Assembly: GCF_011758805.1 (NCBI RefSeq)
Contig: NZ_JAANOW010000001.1
Coordinates: 2,666,001-2,730,000 of the forward strand
From: Mycolicibacterium fluoranthenivorans
GTDB lineage: Bacteria > Actinomycetota > Actinomycetes > Mycobacteriales > Mycobacteriaceae
Direction of reading: 5' to 3'
DNA: 64,000 nt
Each line of letters begins with the position of its first letter. Position 1 is the first letter of the stretch. Below are positions 43,973 through 53,728 of this stretch, piece after piece. The notes below the pieces were generated by a model, which saw only the letters and a list, made by a program, of their open reading frames with translations, was not told the origin of the DNA and searched no databases. Position numbers and translations under genes: made by a program.

Positions 43973-45235
43973 TCATGCCGCCCTGCGTGGCATGACAAGG
44001 TGGATGTCGCGGGTCAGTACCCGCATACCGCCGGCGATCGGTGGCGCGGTGGACCGGTAGACCGCACCGGTGGGGGTGGTGTACTCGGCGGTATGCCGGC
44101 CGGATTCGCCGGGAACCACGCGGACCGCCCAGCCGGATTGTTCTTTGACGTAATTGCAGTGTTCGCACAGGCCCTCGCCGTTGACGGCAGTGGTCGGTCC
44201 GCCCCGACGGGCTGGGTGAGCGTGGTCGATGTGCCGGATGGGGGCGTTGCAGTACGGGGTGCGGCACGTGTCATCGCGGAACCGGATGAACTGGGCCAAC
44301 GCCTTCGGGAAGGTGCGCGACTTCGACTCCATGGCGACCAGCGCGCCGCCGGCCGGGCCGGCGTACAGGCGGCGCAGGGCGACCTCGCCGTCGTTGTCGA
44401 GGCTGTCGGTGATCAGCGAGCGTGCCACATCGGCCGGGACCGGTCCGTAACCCTCCACAGTGGCTGCGTGGTTGCCGCCGTCGACCAAGGTGTCGTCGGA
44501 GAGCACCACATTCACGGTCACGGGGACGGGCTCTTCGGCGGGCCGCCCGGTGACCCGTTCGACCAGGGTGTCGGCCATGACCTGCCCGCGGGTGCGGTCA
44601 TCGGTGTTGGTCTTGACGGCCTTGTCGAGGGTGGCGCACACGGCGACGCCTTGTGGCATCGGCACACACGCCGTCACGAAGGCCATGCCCTCCGGCGCGG
44701 GACGGACGGAGACGTAGCGGTCCCTGGGGGCTTTCGCGGCGTGGTCGACCACGGCCTGCGGGTCGAGTCGGTAGGCGATCTTCTTGGCTTCGGCGGTGAT
44801 TCGAGCGTCCCCGAAGCCCTCCAGAGCGTTCGGGTCGGCGCACAGTTCGTTGTCCAGCCGGCGGCGGTCTTCGACGGTCAGGCAGGCCGATTCCCGCACG
44901 ATCAGCGTGGCGCGCCACTCCGAGAGCAGCCCCGCCGTCAGCAGCGCCAAGGTGTGGGGCATTTCATGGACCAACGCCTTGGCCAACCCGAGCAGTTTGG
45001 ACCCCTGGTTCGGGGACTCGCGGCGGGCGAGCGCGATCTCGGTGCCGAGACCCCGACCGCGTTTGGACGCGGGCACGCCGGCCGTGGCCTCGGCGGTCCG
45101 GCGCAGTTTCTCCCACGCCACGCTCAGGCGGGCTTGCTCGGCCGCCGCGGCCGATTTCTGCCGTTCGAGCTCGGCGATGCGGTCCCGCAAGGCTGCCTCG
45201 CGGGCGTGCGGGTCGACTGCCGACTGTTCGAACAT
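43973..45235 (-). CDS. DUF222 / HNH endonuclease protein (13E12-like)
   Basis: The 420-residue protein has an N-terminal coiled-coil-type region (EAALRDRIAELERQKSAAAA). A DUF222-like central region and a C-terminal HNH motif follow: RDDTCRTPYCNAPIRHIDHAHPARRGG and LCEHCNYVK, with Cys pairs for zinc. It is the family of the 13E12 proteins, which are multi-copy in mycobacteria and of unclear function. TAGTAT followed by CGCACAT stands before the ATG, so the mRNA may be leaderless. It lies between rRNA/tRNA methyltransferase and nhaA genes, a place where M. tuberculosis has no such gene. Confidence 0.85.
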   Translation of the reverse strand: MFEQSAVDPHAREAALRDRIAELERQKSAAAAEQARLSVAWEKLRRTAEATAGVPASKRGRGLGTEIALARRESPNQGSKLLGLAKALVHEMPHTLALLTAGLLSEWRATLIVRESACLTVEDRRRLDNELCADPNALEGFGDARITAEAKKIAYRLDPQAVVDHAAKAPRDRYVSVRPAPEGMAFVTACVPMPQGVAVCATLDKAVKTNTDDRTRGQVMADTLVERVTGRPAEEPVPVTVNVVLSDDTLVDGGNHAATVEGYGPVPADVARSLITDSLDNDGEVALRRLYAGPAGGALVAMESKSRTFPKALAQFIRFRDDTCRTPYCNAPIRHIDHAHPARRGGPTTAVNGEGLCEHCNYVKEQSGWAVRVVPGESGRHTAEYTTPTGAVYRSTAPPIAGGMRVLTRDIHLVMPRRAA

Positions 45236-45394
45236 ATGTGCGATACTACCTCGGCTCTGTGACAAGTGCCGGCGCCGGCTCGCGCATCGTCGGCCGCGGT
45301 CGGACACGGCGAGGTGGCGGTGCGCACGATAGCCTTGGTGCCGGGTGTGCCGGGAAGTCTGGTCGGCGTCGCTTTCTGCTGACCGAGGAACGAG

Positions 45395-46663
45395 ATGATC
45401 ACGCGCCGACTGTTCACCCGCAGCTCCTGGCCGGAGACCAAGCGGCTCACCGAAACCCTGCGCAGCGAAACCGTTGGTGGCGTCTTGCTGCTCATCGCGG
45501 CGGGAGCGGCGCTCATCTGGGCCAACTCGCCATGGGTGGCGGATTACAAAGAGCTCTCGGACTTCGTCCTGGGCCCAGAGAAACTCCATCTGAATCTGTC
45601 CGTCAGCGCGTGGGCGGCCGACGGCCTGCTGGCCATCTTCTTCTTCGTCGTGGGAGTGGAGCTCAAACGTGAGTTCGTGGCCGGCGACCTCCGCGACCCC
45701 GCCCGCGCCGCTCTGCCCATCGCGGCCGCCATCGGCGGCATGATCGTCCCGGCGGGCATCTTCATCGCCGTCAACGCGCACCACCGGGAGAACCTCGGCG
45801 GCTGGGCGGTGCCCATCGCCACCGACATCGCGTTCGCACTCGCGGTGCTGGCGGTGCTGTCCACCCACCTGCCGACGGCCCTGCGAACCTTCCTGCTCAC
45901 CTTGGCCGTCGTCGACGACCTTCTGGCGATCACCGTCATCGCCGCCTTCTACACCGACCACCTGGCGCCCGGGCCTCTGCTCGCGGCCTTGGTCCCTATC
46001 GCGCTCTTCGGGCTGGCCGTCCAAAAAGGCATCCGGCATCCGGCACTGCTCGTCCCGCTGGCCGTGGCGGCGTGGGCGCTGGTGCACGCCAGTGGTGTGC
46101 ACGCGACGGTGGCCGGCGTGTTGCTCGGGTTCACGGTGCCCGCACTGGGCCGCCACGCCTCCGCCGAGACGATCGAGCACGCGATCAGGCCGCTGTCGGC
46201 GGGGGTGGCGGTACCGGTGTTCGCGTTCTTCGCCGCAGGTGTCACCGTCGGCGGATTTCACGGCTTCGCCGATGCGCTGACACATCCCGTGACGCTCGGT
46301 GTCATCGCGGGTTTGGTGGTGGGCAAGCCGATAGGTGTGTTCGGCACCACATGGTTGTTGGCCCGATTCACCAAGGCCAGCCTCGACGACGAGCTGGCCT
46401 GGCGTGATGTGCTCGGTGTCGCGCTGCTGGCCGGGATCGGGTTCACCGTGTCGCTGCTCATCGGTGAGCTGGCCTTCGAAGACGGCAGCGTGGCCGATGT
46501 CGATGTGAAGATCGCGGTGCTGTCCGGATCTGTGCTGGCCGGGGCGTTGGCGGCCGTCGTGCTGGTCAGTCGCAATGCCGTATACCGGCGGATCCATGTG
46601 CTGGAAACCACCGACGCGGACAGCGATGGCGTGCCCGACATCTATCAGGCTCGACGGGACTGA
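45395..46663 (+). CDS. nhaA: Na+/H+ antiporter NhaA
   Basis: The 422-residue protein has the NhaA fold with about 12 helices. Signatures are [38 protein letters not shown], the Asp pair in [14 protein letters not shown] and [14 protein letters not shown], and the C-terminal [23 protein letters not shown] precedes the ATG. The last 20 residues ([16 protein letters not shown]) form a calcium-type DxDxDG loop not typical for NhaA. It is probably transcribed with or just before dxs. Confidence 0.93.
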   Translation: MITRRLFTRSSWPETKRLTETLRSETVGGVLLLIAAGAALIWANSPWVADYKELSDFVLGPEKLHLNLSVSAWAADGLLAIFFFVVGVELKREFVAGDLRDPARAALPIAAAIGGMIVPAGIFIAVNAHHRENLGGWAVPIATDIAFALAVLAVLSTHLPTALRTFLLTLAVVDDLLAITVIAAFYTDHLAPGPLLAALVPIALFGLAVQKGIRHPALLVPLAVAAWALVHASGVHATVAGVLLGFTVPALGRHASAETIEHAIRPLSAGVAVPVFAFFAAGVTVGGFHGFADALTHPVTLGVIAGLVVGKPIGVFGTTWLLARFTKASLDDELAWRDVLGVALLAGIGFTVSLLIGELAFEDGSVADVDVKIAVLSGSVLAGALAAVVLVSRNAVYRRIHVLETTDADSDGVPDIYQARRD

Positions 46664-46690
46664 CACGTGGTGCGTGCGTAAACTGGCGGG

Positions 46691-48601
46691 ATGCTTGAAC
46701 AGATCCGCGGCCCCGCAGATCTGCAGCACCTTTCCCAGTCGCAGCTCGACGACCTGGCCGGTGAAATCCGTGAATTCCTGATTCACAAGGTTGCTGCAAC
46801 CGGCGGTCATCTCGGCCCGAACCTGGGCGTGGTCGAACTGACCCTTGCGCTGCACCGGGTCTTCGACTCCCCGCACGATCCCATCATCTTTGACACCGGC
46901 CATCAGGCCTACGTGCACAAGATGCTCACCGGACGCTGCGCGGACTTCGTGAATCTGCGGATGAAGGGTGGCCTGTCGGGCTACCCGTCCCGCGCCGAGA
47001 GTGAGCACGACTGGGTCGAATCCAGCCATGCCAGCACCGCACTGTCCTACGCAGACGGGCTGGCCAAGGCCTTCGAGCTGACCGGCCACCGCAATCGCCA
47101 CGTGGTCGCGGTCGTCGGCGACGGGGCGCTCACCGGCGGTATGTGCTGGGAGGCGCTCAACAACATCGCCGCGGCCAACCGGCCCATCGTCATCGTCGTC
47201 AACGACAACGGACGCAGCTACGCACCGACCATCGGTGGGCTCGCCGACCACCTGGCCACGCTGCGGCTGCAGCCGGGCTACGAGAAACTGCTGGAGAAGG
47301 GCCGCGACACCGTGCGCGGTGTGCCGTTGATCGGCGAGCTCTGCTACCAGTGCATGCACAGCGTGAAGGCGGGTATCAAGGATGCGCTGTCGCCGCAGGT
47401 GATGTTCACCGACCTCGGCGTGAAGTACGTCGGCCCGATCGACGGGCATGACGAGCGTGCGGTCGAGGCCGCCCTGCGCAGTGCGCGCGGGTTCAACGCC
47501 CCGGTGATCGTGCACGTCGTCACCCGCAAGGGCAACGGGTATTCGCACGCCGAGAACGACGAAGCCGAACAGATGCACGCCACCGGCGTCATCGACCCGC
47601 ACACCGGTCGGCCCACGTCGGTGGCGGCGCCCGGTTGGACGGCGGTGTTCTCCGACGAACTCATCAAGAAGGCCGCCCGGCGTCGCGATATCGTCGCGAT
47701 CACCGCGGCCATGCCGGGACCGACGGGGCTGAGCGCGTTCCGCCAGGAGTACCCGGACCGCTTCTTCGACGTCGGGATCGCCGAGCAGCATGCGATGACG
47801 TCGGCGGCCGGGCTGGCGATGGGTGGCATGCACCCGGTGGTGGCCATCTACTCGACATTCCTGAACCGGGCGTTCGACCAGTTGATGATGGACGTCGCGC
47901 TGCACAAGCTGCCGGTCACCATGGTGCTGGACCGCGCCGGTGTCACCGGCAACGACGGTGCCAGCCACAACGGTATGTGGGACCTCTCGATGCTGGGCAT
48001 CGTGCCCGGTATCCGGGTCGCCGCGCCGCGTGACGCGGCCCGGCTGCGCGAGGAGTTCGGCGAGGCGCTCGACGTCAAGGACGGCCCGACCGCCATCAGG
48101 TTCCCCAAAGGCGCAGTGGGCGAAGATATTCCGGCGCTGGAGCGGCGCGACGGGGTCGACGTGCTGGCGGTACCGGCCGACGGTCTGTCAACCGACGTGC
48201 TGCTCGTCGCGGTCGGTTCGTTCGCGGTGATGGGACTCGCCGTCGCCGAGCGTCTGCAGCAGCAAGGCATCGGTGTCACGGTCGTGGACCCACGCTGGGT
48301 GATCCCGGTTCCCACGGCGCTGCACGCGCTGGCCTCCGCGCATAAACTCGTGGTCACCCTCGAGGACAACGGGGTCAACGGCGGGATCGGTTCGCTGATC
48401 TCGGCTGCGTTGCGCCGCAACGAGATCGACGTTCCATGTCGCGACGTCGGGGTTCCGCAGGAGTTCCTGGAGCACGCGTCGCGCTCGGAGATCCTCACCG
48501 AGATCGGACTCACCGATCAGCATCTCGCCCGGCAGATCACCGGCTGGGTGGCGGCGCTGGGCAGCCCGGTGGGCGACCACGTCGCCGAACAGGTCGACTG
48601 A
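46691..48601 (+). CDS. dxs: 1-deoxy-D-xylulose-5-phosphate synthase
   Basis: The first enzyme of the MEP isoprenoid pathway, which condenses pyruvate and glyceraldehyde 3-phosphate with thiamine diphosphate. The 636-residue protein has [35 protein letters not shown] (ThDP motif GDG...N), [14 protein letters not shown] and the transketolase-type [20 protein letters not shown]. The start is ATG at 46691, 28 bp after nhaA. The product feeds carotenoids, menaquinone and decaprenyl phosphate. Confidence 0.97.
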   Translation: MLEQIRGPADLQHLSQSQLDDLAGEIREFLIHKVAATGGHLGPNLGVVELTLALHRVFDSPHDPIIFDTGHQAYVHKMLTGRCADFVNLRMKGGLSGYPSRAESEHDWVESSHASTALSYADGLAKAFELTGHRNRHVVAVVGDGALTGGMCWEALNNIAAANRPIVIVVNDNGRSYAPTIGGLADHLATLRLQPGYEKLLEKGRDTVRGVPLIGELCYQCMHSVKAGIKDALSPQVMFTDLGVKYVGPIDGHDERAVEAALRSARGFNAPVIVHVVTRKGNGYSHAENDEAEQMHATGVIDPHTGRPTSVAAPGWTAVFSDELIKKAARRRDIVAITAAMPGPTGLSAFRQEYPDRFFDVGIAEQHAMTSAAGLAMGGMHPVVAIYSTFLNRAFDQLMMDVALHKLPVTMVLDRAGVTGNDGASHNGMWDLSMLGIVPGIRVAAPRDAARLREEFGEALDVKDGPTAIRFPKGAVGEDIPALERRDGVDVLAVPADGLSTDVLLVAVGSFAVMGLAVAERLQQQGIGVTVVDPRWVIPVPTALHALASAHKLVVTLEDNGVNGGIGSLISAALRRNEIDVPCRDVGVPQEFLEHASRSEILTEIGLTDQHLARQITGWVAALGSPVGDHVAEQVD

Positions 48602-48618
48602 GCGACAGCGCCGCGCTC

Positions 48619-49884
48619 TCAGCTCACGTCGATCGTGAGCGCTGCCGTCAGCACCGGCCCGGTGAGTTCGCGCTGCCAAGGTCGTGCACCGGCCTGGGTC
48701 AGGAACTCGTCGACGGCGGTCGCCACGTCGGGCACCGGCTGCCAGTCCCAGCACAGCCGGCGCAGCGTGTCCGGAGTCAACAGGTTCTCCGCGGGAACCG
48801 AAACCCGTTGGGACAGTTCGGCCAGCCCGGCGCGTGCCTTCTCCAGTCGCTCGGCGGCCTCGGGTTTGCGCCGCGACCACCGCGACGTCGGCGGCGGGCC
48901 GTTGACGGGTTCGGTGCCGGTCGGCGGATCGGGGTCCTGACGGGCCCGGGCCAGCGCATCCAGCCAGACCTGCGCGCTGCGCCGCTGTCGACTTCCGCCG
49001 AAAATCGGTAGTGCGGTGAGCTTTTCGATGGTGTCCGGATCGGCGGTGGCGGCGCTGATGATCGCCGAGTCGGGCAGGATCCGGCCGGGCGCGATATCCC
49101 GGCGGGCGGCGATGTGATCGCGAGTGGTCCACAATTCCCGCACCGCGGCAAGAGCCCGTGGGTTGCGGACCTTGTGGATACCGGAGGTGCGGCGCCACCG
49201 GTCCCGCCGGGTCGGCGTCGACTCGACACTGCGCAGGTACTCGAATTCCTGTGCAGCCCAGTCGGATTTGCCTTGCTCCTCGAGTACCGCGGCGACTGCG
49301 TGACGCAGTTCCACCAGCACCTCGACGTCTAGTGCGGCGTAGTTCAGCCATTCCTGGGGGAGCGGCCGTTTGGACCAGTCGGCCGCGCCGTGCCCCTTCA
49401 CCAGGCCCAGTCCCAGCAGCCGACGGACTTCCTCGGCAAGGTTCACCCGCTCGAAGCCGGCCAGCCGGCCGCCGAGTTCGGTGTCGTAGAGCCGCGGTGG
49501 CGTCATCCCGAGCTCGGCCAGGCACGGCAGATCCTGATCGGCCGCGTGCAGTATCCACTCGTCGGAGCCGAGTACCTGGGCGATCGGGGCCATCACCTGC
49601 AAGGAGTCGCCGCCGTGGTTGACCGGATCGATCAGAACGGTGCCGGCCCCGGCGCGCCGGATCTGCACCAGGTATGCCCGGTTGGAGTAACGGAAACCCG
49701 ACGCCCGTTCGGCATCGATGGCGAACGGGCCGGTACCGCCGGCCAGCCGTTCGGCAGCACGGGCGATATCGCTCGGATAGATCGACAGCGGTGGCACGCC
49801 CTCGGCGGGGGCCAGGAGGGGAATCGCCTCTGGCTCGACGCTGTCAGAGGCGGCGCCGTCAGGCTCGGGGTCGGTCTCGGTCAT
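48619..49884 (-). CDS. rnd: Ribonuclease D
   Basis: A 3'-5' exoribonuclease of the DEDD superfamily that trims tRNA ends by homology. The 421-residue protein has the exonuclease motifs FAIDAERASGFRY (Asp, Glu), LHAADQDLPCLAELG (Asp) and LNYAALDVEVLVELR (Tyr, Asp). HRDC domains follow with RNPRALAAVRELWTTRD and ALARARQDPDPPT. Its ATG overlaps the stop of the DUF3000 gene by one base. It matches Rv2681. Confidence 0.92.
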   Translation of the reverse strand: MTETDPEPDGAASDSVEPEAIPLLAPAEGVPPLSIYPSDIARAAERLAGGTGPFAIDAERASGFRYSNRAYLVQIRRAGAGTVLIDPVNHGGDSLQVMAPIAQVLGSDEWILHAADQDLPCLAELGMTPPRLYDTELGGRLAGFERVNLAEEVRRLLGLGLVKGHGAADWSKRPLPQEWLNYAALDVEVLVELRHAVAAVLEEQGKSDWAAQEFEYLRSVESTPTRRDRWRRTSGIHKVRNPRALAAVRELWTTRDHIAARRDIAPGRILPDSAIISAATADPDTIEKLTALPIFGGSRQRRSAQVWLDALARARQDPDPPTGTEPVNGPPPTSRWSRRKPEAAERLEKARAGLAELSQRVSVPAENLLTPDTLRRLCWDWQPVPDVATAVDEFLTQAGARPWQRELTGPVLTAALTIDVS

Positions 49885-50465
49885 CAGGCGCGGGTGCGGG
49901 AGCCCAGGCTGGTGACTCCCGCCGGCGGAAGGCCGGCCGCATGCTCGAGAACCTCACAGAACGCCTGCACGTGCGGACCGAGCTCGAGGTTGGTGGCGGT
50001 CCACGACGCGCGCAGCTCCAGTTGGTGGGCCCGCGGCGGGCCGGAGATGTCGCCGTAACGCACCGACGTGGTGGCGGTGACGGTGCCGCCCAGCGCGGTG
50101 ACGGCCTCGGCGTGCGACTCCAGGGCGTCCACCAGCCAGCTCCAGGCCACTTCGGGCAACAGCGGATCGACGGCTTCGGTGGAGTCCAGATCGGCCTGGA
50201 TATAGGCGACCAGGCGCATGGTGCCGTCCCAGGCCTCGGCGCCCTCGGGATCGTGCAGCAGGATCAGTCTGCCGAAGGCGTCACCCTCGGAACGCTCGGG
50301 AACGATCGTCGTCTCAGGGTGGCGTACCTCGGCGCCCAGCGCGTAGCTGAAGGGGGCCAGCCGTTGCGGCGGCCTGATCGGGCCCAGCTCGATTTCCGGC
50401 CGCACCGTCGCAGCATTCATTGCTGCGACCGCGGTACGGAACTGGGCCGGTTCGGCGGACGTCAC
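49884..50465 (-). CDS. DUF3000 protein (Rv2680-like)
   Basis: The 193-residue protein matches the DUF3000 family. It starts with GTG ([19 protein letters not shown]). [26 protein letters not shown] and [30 protein letters not shown] are conserved. No motif for a reaction is known. It is the first gene of the operon with RNase D and is divergent from hemE. Confidence 0.85.
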   Translation of the reverse strand: MTSAEPAQFRTAVAAMNAATVRPEIELGPIRPPQRLAPFSYALGAEVRHPETTIVPERSEGDAFGRLILLHDPEGAEAWDGTMRLVAYIQADLDSTEAVDPLLPEVAWSWLVDALESHAEAVTALGGTVTATTSVRYGDISGPPRAHQLELRASWTATNLELGPHVQAFCEVLEHAAGLPPAGVTSLGSRTRA

Positions 50466-50575
50466 ACCAAATCACGCTAGACCCAACCGGCCCCGGGGGT
50501 GCGCAGGCGCGCCGGATTTCTGCCGCGAGGCACGCCAGAGTCCGGCGCAGACCCCCGCGGCTAACATGGGGGCCG

Positions 50576-51625
50576 ATGAATACCCGCCGTGACCTGCCCG
50601 AGTCTCCCTTTCTCGCCGCTGCCGCCGGACGTACGCCCTCGCGTATACCCGTGTGGTTCATGCGTCAGGCGGGTCGTTCGCTGCCCGAGTACCGGGAGTT
50701 GCGCGCCCACCACAAGATGCTCGATGCGTGTTTCGACCCGGAGTTGGTTGCCGAGATCACCCTGCAGCCGGTGCGACGCCACGGTGTCGACGCGGCCATC
50801 CTGTTCTCCGACATCGTGGTGCCACTGCGGGCCGCCGGTGTCGGGCTGGACATCGTGCCCGATGTCGGTCCGGTCATCGACCACCCGATACGCACCCGCG
50901 CCGACGTCGACGCCTTGAAACCCCTTGAGCCGCACCAGGTCGCGCCCGTCTCCGACGCGGTCAAGCTGTTGGTGTCCGCCCTGGGCGAGGTGCCGCTGAT
51001 CGGTTTCGCGGGCGCCCCGTTCACCCTGGCGTCTTATCTGGTGGAGGGCGGGCCCAGCCGCAACCACGAGAAGACGAAGGCCATGATGCTCGGCGACCCG
51101 GACACCTGGCATGCGCTGATGACGGCGCTCACCGACCTGACCATCGCCTTCCTGACCGCGCAGCTCGCTGCCGGCGTGGACGCCATCCAGGTGTTCGACT
51201 CCTGGGCGGGCACCTTGTCGCTGGCTGATTACCGGGCCTCGGTGCTGCCGCACAGCTCACGGGTGTTCGACGCGCTCAAGGGCGAAGGCGTGCCGATGAC
51301 GCACTTCGGGGTGGGAACGGCCGAACTGCTCGGCGCCATGGGTGAGGCCGGGGCCACCGTGGTCGGCGTGGACTGGCGGACCTCGCTGGCCGACGCCGCG
51401 ACGCGGGTGCGACCGGGCACCGTCCTGCAGGGCAACCTGGATCCGGTCGTGCTGCTGGCCGGCTGGCCGGTGGTGGAACGTGCGGCACGCGCCGTCGTGG
51501 CCGACGGTCGACGCGCTCAGGAGGCCGGCGCGGGCGGGCATATCTTCAATCTCGGTCACGGCGTGCTGCCGGCCACCGATCCCGGGGTGGTGACCGATCT
51601 GGTGGAGCTGGTGCATTCATTGTGA
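50576..51625 (+). CDS. hemE: Uroporphyrinogen decarboxylase HemE
   Basis: HemE removes four carboxyl groups from uroporphyrinogen III to form coproporphyrinogen III. The 349-residue protein has the N-terminal [16 protein letters not shown] motif, an active-site Asp in [33 protein letters not shown], and the C-terminal [15 protein letters not shown]. The ATG at 50576 gives the family start. It is the first gene of hemE-hemG-hemQ; the stop overlaps the start of hemG. Confidence 0.97.
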   Translation: MNTRRDLPESPFLAAAAGRTPSRIPVWFMRQAGRSLPEYRELRAHHKMLDACFDPELVAEITLQPVRRHGVDAAILFSDIVVPLRAAGVGLDIVPDVGPVIDHPIRTRADVDALKPLEPHQVAPVSDAVKLLVSALGEVPLIGFAGAPFTLASYLVEGGPSRNHEKTKAMMLGDPDTWHALMTALTDLTIAFLTAQLAAGVDAIQVFDSWAGTLSLADYRASVLPHSSRVFDALKGEGVPMTHFGVGTAELLGAMGEAGATVVGVDWRTSLADAATRVRPGTVLQGNLDPVVLLAGWPVVERAARAVVADGRRAQEAGAGGHIFNLGHGVLPATDPGVVTDLVELVHSL

Positions 51626-52977
51626 AATCGGCGTACTGCGTTGTCGGCGGCGGCATTTCGGGCTTGACCGCCGCGTATCGGCTGCGCGTTGCCGCCGGGC
51701 CGGAAGCGTCGATCACCCTGTTCGACCCGGCCGACCGCCTCGGCGGGGTGTTGCGCACCGAACAGGTCGGCGGTGTGCCGGTGGACCTGGGTGCCGAGGC
51801 GTTCATCGCGCGGCGGCCCGAGGTGCCCGCGCTGCTCGACGAGCTCGGCCTGGCCGGCAGGCAGGTCGCCAGCACCGGGGCGCGGCCGCTGCTGTTCACC
51901 CAGGGCCGGTTGCACCCGGTGCCCACCGGAACCTTGCAGGGCATCCCGGCGCAGGCCGCGTCGGTGGCGGGTCTGGTCGACGAGGCGACGGTGGCGCGTA
52001 TCGAGGCCGAACCCGGGCGCCCGCTGCGCTGGCGCACCGGCGCGGATCCGTCCGTCGCCGAGCTGATCGGGGACCGCTTCGGCGAGCAGGTGGTGACGCG
52101 TTCGGTGGAGCCGCTGCTCACCGGGGTGTACGCCGGCTCGGCCCAGACCATCGGGATCCGCTCGGCGGTTCCCACCCTGGCCGCCGCACTGGATCGGGGC
52201 GCCCGCAACCTCAGCGACGCGGTACGCGACGCCTTGCCGCCGCCGCGGGACGGCGCGTTGTTCGGCGCTATCGCGGGCGGCTACGGATTACTGGTCGACG
52301 AACTGGCCCGGCGGGCCGGTGTGCGCTGGGTACAGGTCGGCGTCGATCGAGTGATGCGGTCGGCGCGCGGCTGGGATCTGGTGGACGACGAAGGCGGCCA
52401 CTGGAGTGCGGACGCGGTGGTGCTTGCGGTGCCGGCGCCGCGGCTGAGCAGACTGATCGAGCACGTCGCGCCGCGCAGCGCCGCGGCGGCACGGCGGGTG
52501 ACGGTGGCCTCGTCGGCTGTGGTCGCCCTGGCCCTGCCCGGCGGCACCCCGCTGCCCCAGCAGTCCGGTGTGCTGGTCGCAAGCGGAGAAGCCCTGCACA
52601 CCAAGGCGATCACGCTCACCTCGCAGAAGTGGGGACGCCGCGGCAATGTCGAACTGGTGCGGCTGTCGTTCGGCCGCTACGGCGATCAACTGGCCCGCAG
52701 CGTGGGCGACGACCGGCTGCTGAGCTGGTCCCTGGAGGACCTGGACCGGCTCTTCGGGATCGTCGCCGACCCGGTTGACTGCCGGGTGCAGCGGTGGATC
52801 GACGCGATGCCGCAGTACGGTCCGGGACACGCCGATCTGGTGGCCGAAGTGCGGGCCGGGCTGCCGCCGACACTGGCGGTCGCGGGCGCCTACCTGGACG
52901 GTATCGGGGTGCCCGCATGTGTCGCGGCCGCCACCCGGGCGGCCGGGAAACTGGTGGGCCCCGGCGTGGCACGATAG
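51622..52977 (+). CDS. hemG: Protoporphyrinogen/coproporphyrinogen III oxidase (HemY/CgoX type)
   Basis: The 451-residue FAD enzyme oxidises coproporphyrinogen III (coproporphyrin-dependent branch). The FAD motif is [16 protein letters not shown], followed by [22 protein letters not shown] and [29 protein letters not shown] at the end is the second flavin contact. The GTG start overlaps the hemE stop. Since hemQ follows, the coproporphyrin route is likely. Confidence 0.93.
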   Translation: MKSAYCVVGGGISGLTAAYRLRVAAGPEASITLFDPADRLGGVLRTEQVGGVPVDLGAEAFIARRPEVPALLDELGLAGRQVASTGARPLLFTQGRLHPVPTGTLQGIPAQAASVAGLVDEATVARIEAEPGRPLRWRTGADPSVAELIGDRFGEQVVTRSVEPLLTGVYAGSAQTIGIRSAVPTLAAALDRGARNLSDAVRDALPPPRDGALFGAIAGGYGLLVDELARRAGVRWVQVGVDRVMRSARGWDLVDDEGGHWSADAVVLAVPAPRLSRLIEHVAPRSAAAARRVTVASSAVVALALPGGTPLPQQSGVLVASGEALHTKAITLTSQKWGRRGNVELVRLSFGRYGDQLARSVGDDRLLSWSLEDLDRLFGIVADPVDCRVQRWIDAMPQYGPGHADLVAEVRAGLPPTLAVAGAYLDGIGVPACVAAATRAAGKLVGPGVAR

Positions 52978-52981
52978 CCCC

Positions 52982-53674
52982 ATGGCCAAGCTCGATTACG
53001 ACGCGCTCAACTCGATGACCCGATACATGATGATCTCGGTTTTCGCCGTGCAGCCTGACTCGCTGGACGCGGACCGGTCCGCGCTCATCGATGAGACCGC
53101 GACGTTCCTCAAACAGCAGGAGGAGCGGGGTGTCGTGGTGCGCGGGCTCTATGACGTCGCCGGCTTCCGCGCCGATGCCGATTTCATGATCTGGACTCAT
53201 GCCGAGCGGGTCGAGGACCTGCAGACCACCTACCGGGACTTCCGGCGCACCACCCTGGGACAGGCCAGTGATCCGGTCTGGAGCGTGGTTGCGCTGCACC
53301 GCCCGGCCGAGTTCAACAAGAGCCACGTCCCGGCCTTCATCGCGGGCGAAGACCCGGGCGACTACGTCTGCGTCTACCCGTTCGTGCGGTCCCTGGAGTG
53401 GTACCTGCTGCCCGACGACGAGCGCCGCAAGATGCTCGTCGAGCACGGGATGGCGGGCCGGGAGTACCCGGATGTGCGGGCCAACACGGTGCCCGCGTTC
53501 GCGCTCGGCGACTACGAGTGGATCCTGGCCTTCGAAGGTCCGGATCTGGGGCGCATCGTCGAGCTGATGTGGAAGCTGCGCTACACCGACGCCCGTCGCC
53601 ATGTCCGGGAGGAAACCCCGTTCTTCACCGGCCCCCGGGTGGCGGTCGAGGATCTGCTGGCCCGTCTTCCCTGA
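52982..53674 (+). CDS. hemQ: Coproheme decarboxylase HemQ (ChdC)
   Basis: The 230-residue chlorite-dismutase-family protein converts coproheme to haem b, the last step in actinobacteria. It starts [33 protein letters not shown] includes the active-site Tyr, and [31 protein letters not shown] is conserved. The ATG is 5 bp after the hemG stop, so the three haem genes form one operon. The ferrochelatase is not in the window. Confidence 0.95.
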   Translation: MAKLDYDALNSMTRYMMISVFAVQPDSLDADRSALIDETATFLKQQEERGVVVRGLYDVAGFRADADFMIWTHAERVEDLQTTYRDFRRTTLGQASDPVWSVVALHRPAEFNKSHVPAFIAGEDPGDYVCVYPFVRSLEWYLLPDDERRKMLVEHGMAGREYPDVRANTVPAFALGDYEWILAFEGPDLGRIVELMWKLRYTDARRHVREETPFFTGPRVAVEDLLARLP

Positions 53675-53728
53675 TCCCACGCCAAACCTCGGGCGCTGGC
53701 GACGACAATTTTGCTAGCCTCACGTCCG

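Noticed and set aside
45236..47968. A stop-free minus-strand frame running through nhaA and dxs, which would extend the HNH protein to over 1,300 residues
   Set aside because: The frame lies opposite two well-recognised genes and has the composition of antisense GC-rich codons. The HNH protein has a natural start at 45235.
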